Positions 4,338 through 7,455 of a DNA stretch of 7,455 bases are shown piece after piece. The translations under genes and the position numbers were made by a program. The notes beneath the pieces are model-generated. The model did no database searches. It saw only the letters and a list, made by a program, of their open reading frames with translations, and was not told the origin of the DNA. Each line of letters opens with the position of its first letter. Within the stretch, counting starts at the first letter, position 1. The stretch is from Nitrososphaerota archaeon (lineage in GTDB: Archaea; Iainarchaeota; Iainarchaeia; Iainarchaeales; VGJJ01): NCBI GenBank assembly GCA_020053155.1, contig JAGVNS010000026.1, positions 1 through 7,455 of the forward strand, written 5' to 3'.

Positions 4338-6821
4338 ATGATTCGAAACGACGCGAGTATGGGATGCCATTTTTCAAATGAACAGCCGGATGCACGCTTT
4401 CTCAGCACCAAAGCGAAGCCTCAATATGCCCCGGATAGAACATTTATTCCCCTGCACATTACCCTTGAAGCCTTTGTGGATGTGAAAAAAAAACGCGTGG
4501 ATGCGGTCTGCACTACTGAAATTGAATTGCTCGAAAATACGAATGAAGTTTTTTTCAATGCCATTGAATTAAAGGTGAAAAGCGTACGCGTAAATGGAAA
4601 GAAAAACTCATTCAAAATGGAAAGCGAAAAAGAGGGAATGACCATTCCCCTCAAAAGCGCCCTCAAGAAAGCCAGTATTGAGATTCACTATTCAGTGGAG
4701 AATCCCCCCCTGGGAATATTTTTCATCCACCCCACTAAAGAGAGGCCGGACAAACCGTACCAGGCGTGGACGCACTCGGAAGCGCAGGAAGCGCGATTCT
4801 GGTATCCGTGCCAGGACCAGCCGGAAACCAAATGCCCTATTGAATATTGGATAAGCGTAAATGAACCCTTCAAAGTGGTGGCGAACGGGGATTTGGTGGA
4901 TGTAAAAACCGACCAAAAAAACAAGAGAAACACGTTCCATTGGAAATTCAACCACCCCAATCCAAGTTATTTGAACGCATTTATGATTGGGGATTTTGCA
5001 GAAGTTCGAGACAAAATAGGAAAGACGGATGTGCTGTATTACTGCGAAAAAGGTAGGGAGGAAGACATTAAGCGCTCGTTTGGAAACACCCCTCAAATGA
5101 TTCAATTCTTTTCCGAGTATACGGGATACACCTACCCCCACAAAAAATACGCTCAAGTGGCAGTGGCGGATTTCATTTATGGGGGAATGGAGCACACCAC
5201 GTGTACCACGCAGACGGATTTGTATTTGCAAGATGAGACCGCGCACAATGAGTATTGGTACCCGGGAGAAATGCTCGCCGCGCACGAATTGGCTCATCAG
5301 TGGTTCGGCGATTTACTCACGTGCAGGGATTGGGCCCACGGATGGTTGAATGAGAGCTTTGCAGTGTATTTCGAATGTCTGTGGATGGAAAAAAAATTTG
5401 GAAAAAAAGAGTACCAATATGAACTCTACCAAAACTACCGAACGTACACGGATGAAGACAAAAATAAGTATCGAAGGCCCATTGTCACCAACACGTATGT
5501 GGAACCCTCAGACATTTTTGACCGACACCTGTACGAGAAAGGCTGCCTGCTTTTGCACAGCATACGGGGGATGCTTGGAGACGAAGCGTTCCAAAGAAGC
5601 ATTGGGGATTATGTCAAAAAACACGCAGGAGGGAGCGTGATTACCGAGGATTTGCTCCAATCATTTCGTTCTAATTCTGGAAAAAACCTCACCCAATTCT
5701 TTGATGAATTCATTTACCGGGGGGGACATCCGGAATTGAAGGTGGAGAGTTATTACGATTCAAAAAAGAAACAAACCGTTTTACGCGTCATTCAAACCCA
5801 ATCAGGAGATTTATACCATTTTCCCGTCAGCGTGAAAATTATTCCCAAAAACGGAAAAGCCATTATCGAAACGAAACAAATTGCTGAAAAAGAAAACGTG
5901 TTTACGTTCCCTATGAAAACAATCCCCTTCAATGTGGTGTTTGACCCGGAAGTGGTTGTGCTCAAAGGAATTACCACCATCAAATCACGCGACATGTGGA
6001 ACTACCAACTAAAAAACGACCCGCACGTCATCCACCGTATCTCCGCAGCCAACGAATTGGCCAAGTTTGCGTCAGAAGGGGACATTCTGGCGATTGAAAA
6101 CGCCATGCGAAACGACCCCTTTTGGGGCGTGCGAGCGGAATCGGCACTCGCCCTAGCCACCACGAAACTCCAAAGCGCGTATCTAAAAATAATGAGCGCG
6201 TTTGCCCATGAAAAAGACAACCGCGTGAAACAAACCATGCTCCGTACGCTTGGGGATTACGCGTCACATGATATCCACGACTTTTTAATTCAACAAACCA
6301 AACACCCAAACAGCTATCTCATTCCCTCCGAGGCCTACCGCAGTTTGGGAAGGTCACGCAACACCACTCGAATGGGTGTGTTGGAAAAAGGATTAACTCA
6401 AAAATCGTGGTTCGATTTGATTCCCATTGGAGCCATTGGGGGAATAGCCGCCCTTCAAACAATGGAAGCCATGCGCGCACTCACCAAATATACGCATCCA
6501 CGCTACTCCAACCGCATCCGCCAAGCGGTAGCCCAAAACCTTGGAATCATCGGAAAAGGAAGAGTAGAAGCGCTAGAAACGTTGACGCAACTCACCAAAG
6601 ACCCGTATTTCAATTTACAAATCGCTGCTGCTGCTGCATTGGGAGAGTTGGGAGACTCGCGCGCCATTCCCACTCTTCTCGAACTGCAAAAAGGGCACCG
6701 CGACCCCCGACTTGTACGCACCGCATTGGAAAGCATTCGAAAAATCAATGGAGTGCTCGAACTGCCCGCGAAGACGGAAACAAACCCCACCACGTTAACA
6801 ACAAAGAAAAAGAAGAATTAG
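4338..6821 (+). CDS. M1-family zinc aminopeptidase with C-terminal HEAT-like repeats
   Basis: An 827-residue metallopeptidase of the gluzincin M1 family (aminopeptidase N type), which removes N-terminal amino acids from peptides. Residues numbered from ATG 4338. Residues about 25-225 form the beta-rich N-terminal domain. The exopeptidase motif is GGMEH at 282-286, where most relatives have GxMEN. The zinc site is HELAH at 316-320 (ligands H316, H320; catalytic E317) with third ligand E339 in WLNESF, 18 residues later as the family requires. The transition-state tyrosine is Y399 in HLYEKG. A beta domain follows (about 480-550), then from about 560 to 800 repeated helical pairs of HEAT type (for example VRAESALALATT and LQIAAAAALGELGDSRAIPTLLEL). 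No signal peptide or membrane segment is visible, so it is probably cytoplasmic. In-frame TTG 4323 would add five residues; ATG 4338 is preferred. It ends in a Lys-rich tail, and its TAG overlaps the stop of lipA. Probable role: peptide turnover. Confidence 0.93.
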   Translation: MIRNDASMGCHFSNEQPDARFLSTKAKPQYAPDRTFIPLHITLEAFVDVKKKRVDAVCTTEIELLENTNEVFFNAIELKVKSVRVNGKKNSFKMESEKEGMTIPLKSALKKASIEIHYSVENPPLGIFFIHPTKERPDKPYQAWTHSEAQEARFWYPCQDQPETKCPIEYWISVNEPFKVVANGDLVDVKTDQKNKRNTFHWKFNHPNPSYLNAFMIGDFAEVRDKIGKTDVLYYCEKGREEDIKRSFGNTPQMIQFFSEYTGYTYPHKKYAQVAVADFIYGGMEHTTCTTQTDLYLQDETAHNEYWYPGEMLAAHELAHQWFGDLLTCRDWAHGWLNESFAVYFECLWMEKKFGKKEYQYELYQNYRTYTDEDKNKYRRPIVTNTYVEPSDIFDRHLYEKGCLLLHSIRGMLGDEAFQRSIGDYVKKHAGGSVITEDLLQSFRSNSGKNLTQFFDEFIYRGGHPELKVESYYDSKKKQTVLRVIQTQSGDLYHFPVSVKIIPKNGKAIIETKQIAEKENVFTFPMKTIPFNVVFDPEVVVLKGITTIKSRDMWNYQLKNDPHVIHRISAANELAKFASEGDILAIENAMRNDPFWGVRAESALALATTKLQSAYLKIMSAFAHEKDNRVKQTMLRTLGDYASHDIHDFLIQQTKHPNSYLIPSEAYRSLGRSRNTTRMGVLEKGLTQKSWFDLIPIGAIGGIAALQTMEAMRALTKYTHPRYSNRIRQAVAQNLGIIGKGRVEALETLTQLTKDPYFNLQIAAAAALGELGDSRAIPTLLELQKGHRDPRLVRTALESIRKINGVLELPAKTETNPTTLTTKKKKN
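6795..6817 (-). terminator. Possible U-rich terminator of lipA inside the aminopeptidase tail
   Basis: Immediately after the lipA stop, the minus strand is a pyrimidine-rich run (TTCTTCTTTTTCTTTGTTGTT, with no hairpin). This strand is the complement of the codons for the Lys-rich C-terminal tail of the aminopeptidase. It resembles archaeal U-tract terminators, but it could simply reflect lysine codons. Confidence 0.3.
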
Positions 6822-7455
6822 TTTTTGGAAATACGATTGAGAAGAAACAGTTCCCCAGCCTTATACGAACTCCGCACCAGCGGACCACTCGCCACAAATT
6901 CAAAACCCAAATCCATTGCTTTTTGCTTTAATTTTTCAAATCGCTCAATGGATGAATACTCTACCACAGGCAAATGCCATAAACTGGGCTGCAAATACTG
7001 ACCTAATGTAAGCATGTTCACTCCCACCAAGCGCAAATCGCGCAGGGTTTGAATCACTTCTTCATCGGTTTCTCCGTGTCCTAACTGAATGAAAGATTTG
7101 GTGTATTTCATTCCCTTCTTTTTAGCGTATTGCAAAACGGCCAGTGATTGTGCATAACTGGCACGGGCATCTCTTACTTTCCCCTGCAATGATTTTACCG
7201 TTTCAATGTTGTGCGCAAACACGTTGGGTTGGGAATTCAACACCCCATCCACTACTTTTTCATTCCCCTGAAAATCCCCTACCAATGCTTCTACCAAAAA
7301 ATTATTTTTTTTCAATTCCAAAATGCACTGTGCCATGTGATTCGCCCCTTGGTCAGGCAGATCATCGCGATTCACCATCGTGATAACCACGTAATTCAGT
7401 TTCAATTGTTTTGCGGCCTGAACCAACTGTTGGGGTTCATCTTCGTCTATCAAAT
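6818..7455 (-). CDS. lipA: Lipoyl synthase, C-terminal part (5' truncated by contig end)
   Basis: Radical-SAM enzyme that inserts two sulfurs into octanoyl groups bound to the lipoyl domains of 2-oxoacid dehydrogenases and the glycine cleavage H protein. About 212 residues are present. The missing N-terminal third would carry the auxiliary-cluster cysteines and the CxxxCxxC radical-SAM motif. Motifs seen in order: DEDEP, VVITMVNRDDLPDQGA (usually ITSVDRDDLPDGGA), FAHNIETV, KSFIQLGHGETDEEV (usually KSGIMLGLGETDEEV), DLRLVGVNMLTLGQYLQPS, and GPLVRSSY. The serine of RSSY is the known unusual ligand to the auxiliary iron-sulfur cluster, so the active-site C-terminus is intact. The frame is open to the last base, so the apparent TTG at 7453 is an internal codon. 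Its TAA overlaps the TAG of the convergent aminopeptidase by two bases (gene overlap 4 nt). LipA supplies the cofactor needed by a complex containing the E1 subunits encoded at 2116-4211. Confidence 0.92.
   Translation of the reverse strand, partial: LIDEDEPQQLVQAAKQLKLNYVVITMVNRDDLPDQGANHMAQCILELKKNNFLVEALVGDFQGNEKVVDGVLNSQPNVFAHNIETVKSLQGKVRDARASYAQSLAVLQYAKKKGMKYTKSFIQLGHGETDEEVIQTLRDLRLVGVNMLTLGQYLQPSLWHLPVVEYSSIERFEKLKQKAMDLGFEFVASGPLVRSSYKAGELFLLNRISKN

Noticed and set aside
6623..6637. GCT repeat resembling a microsatellite
   Set aside because: It encodes the Ala-rich helix of a HEAT-like repeat and is too short to suggest repeat instability.
1..7455. CRISPR array, tRNA, rRNA, insertion sequence or attachment-site repeats
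   Set aside because: No regularly spaced direct repeats, tRNA-like cloverleaf, transposase or terminal inverted repeats were seen on either strand.

Overview
This is a 7.5 kb contig from an uncultivated prokaryote, very probably a metagenome-assembled genome. Its first 18 bases are the 3' end of the standard Illumina adapter, so base 1 is an untrimmed read or contig end. The affiliation is uncertain. TATA-like boxes about 26 bp upstream of two start codons, mostly weak Shine-Dalgarno signals and T-tract gene ends all lean towards an archaeon, possibly of a small-genome lineage. No RNA gene or taxonomic marker is present to settle it, and a candidate-phylum bacterium remains possible.

Layout, left to right: (1) adapter remnant, 1-18. 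(2) An AT-rich, 5'-truncated Mrr-type restriction endonuclease gene with a C-terminal zinc ribbon, plus strand, to 775. (3) A 143-bp gap containing a strong GC hairpin whose T-tract lies on the minus-strand side. (4) An EamA/DMT-family ten-helix transporter, plus strand, 919-1806. (5) A minus-strand operon read from 4211 down to 1813: the E1-alpha and E1-beta subunits of a pyruvate-type 2-oxoacid dehydrogenase, joined by an ATGA overlap, then a small basic helical protein 15 nt further on. The small gene carries an in-frame TAG at codon 16. (6) A 126-bp divergent promoter region. (7) A plus-strand M1-family zinc aminopeptidase with C-terminal HEAT-like repeats, 4338-6821. (8) The C-terminal two thirds of lipoyl synthase (lipA), minus strand, cut by the contig end. 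Its stop codon overlaps that of the aminopeptidase.

The functional theme of the right part is lipoate-dependent oxidative decarboxylation. E1-alpha/beta decarboxylate a 2-oxoacid and pass the acyl group to the lipoyl arm of E2, and LipA makes that lipoyl group. E2 and E3 are not in the window. The aminopeptidase between them is probably a peptide-scavenging enzyme with no direct link to the complex. The endonuclease at the left edge looks like recently acquired accessory DNA.

The most interesting item is the small gene at the end of the E1 operon. Its reading frame is intact on both sides of a single amber codon and it has a good ribosome-binding site. It is therefore a fresh nonsense mutation, a sequencing error or, least likely, a recoding event, in a small protein whose family I cannot name.
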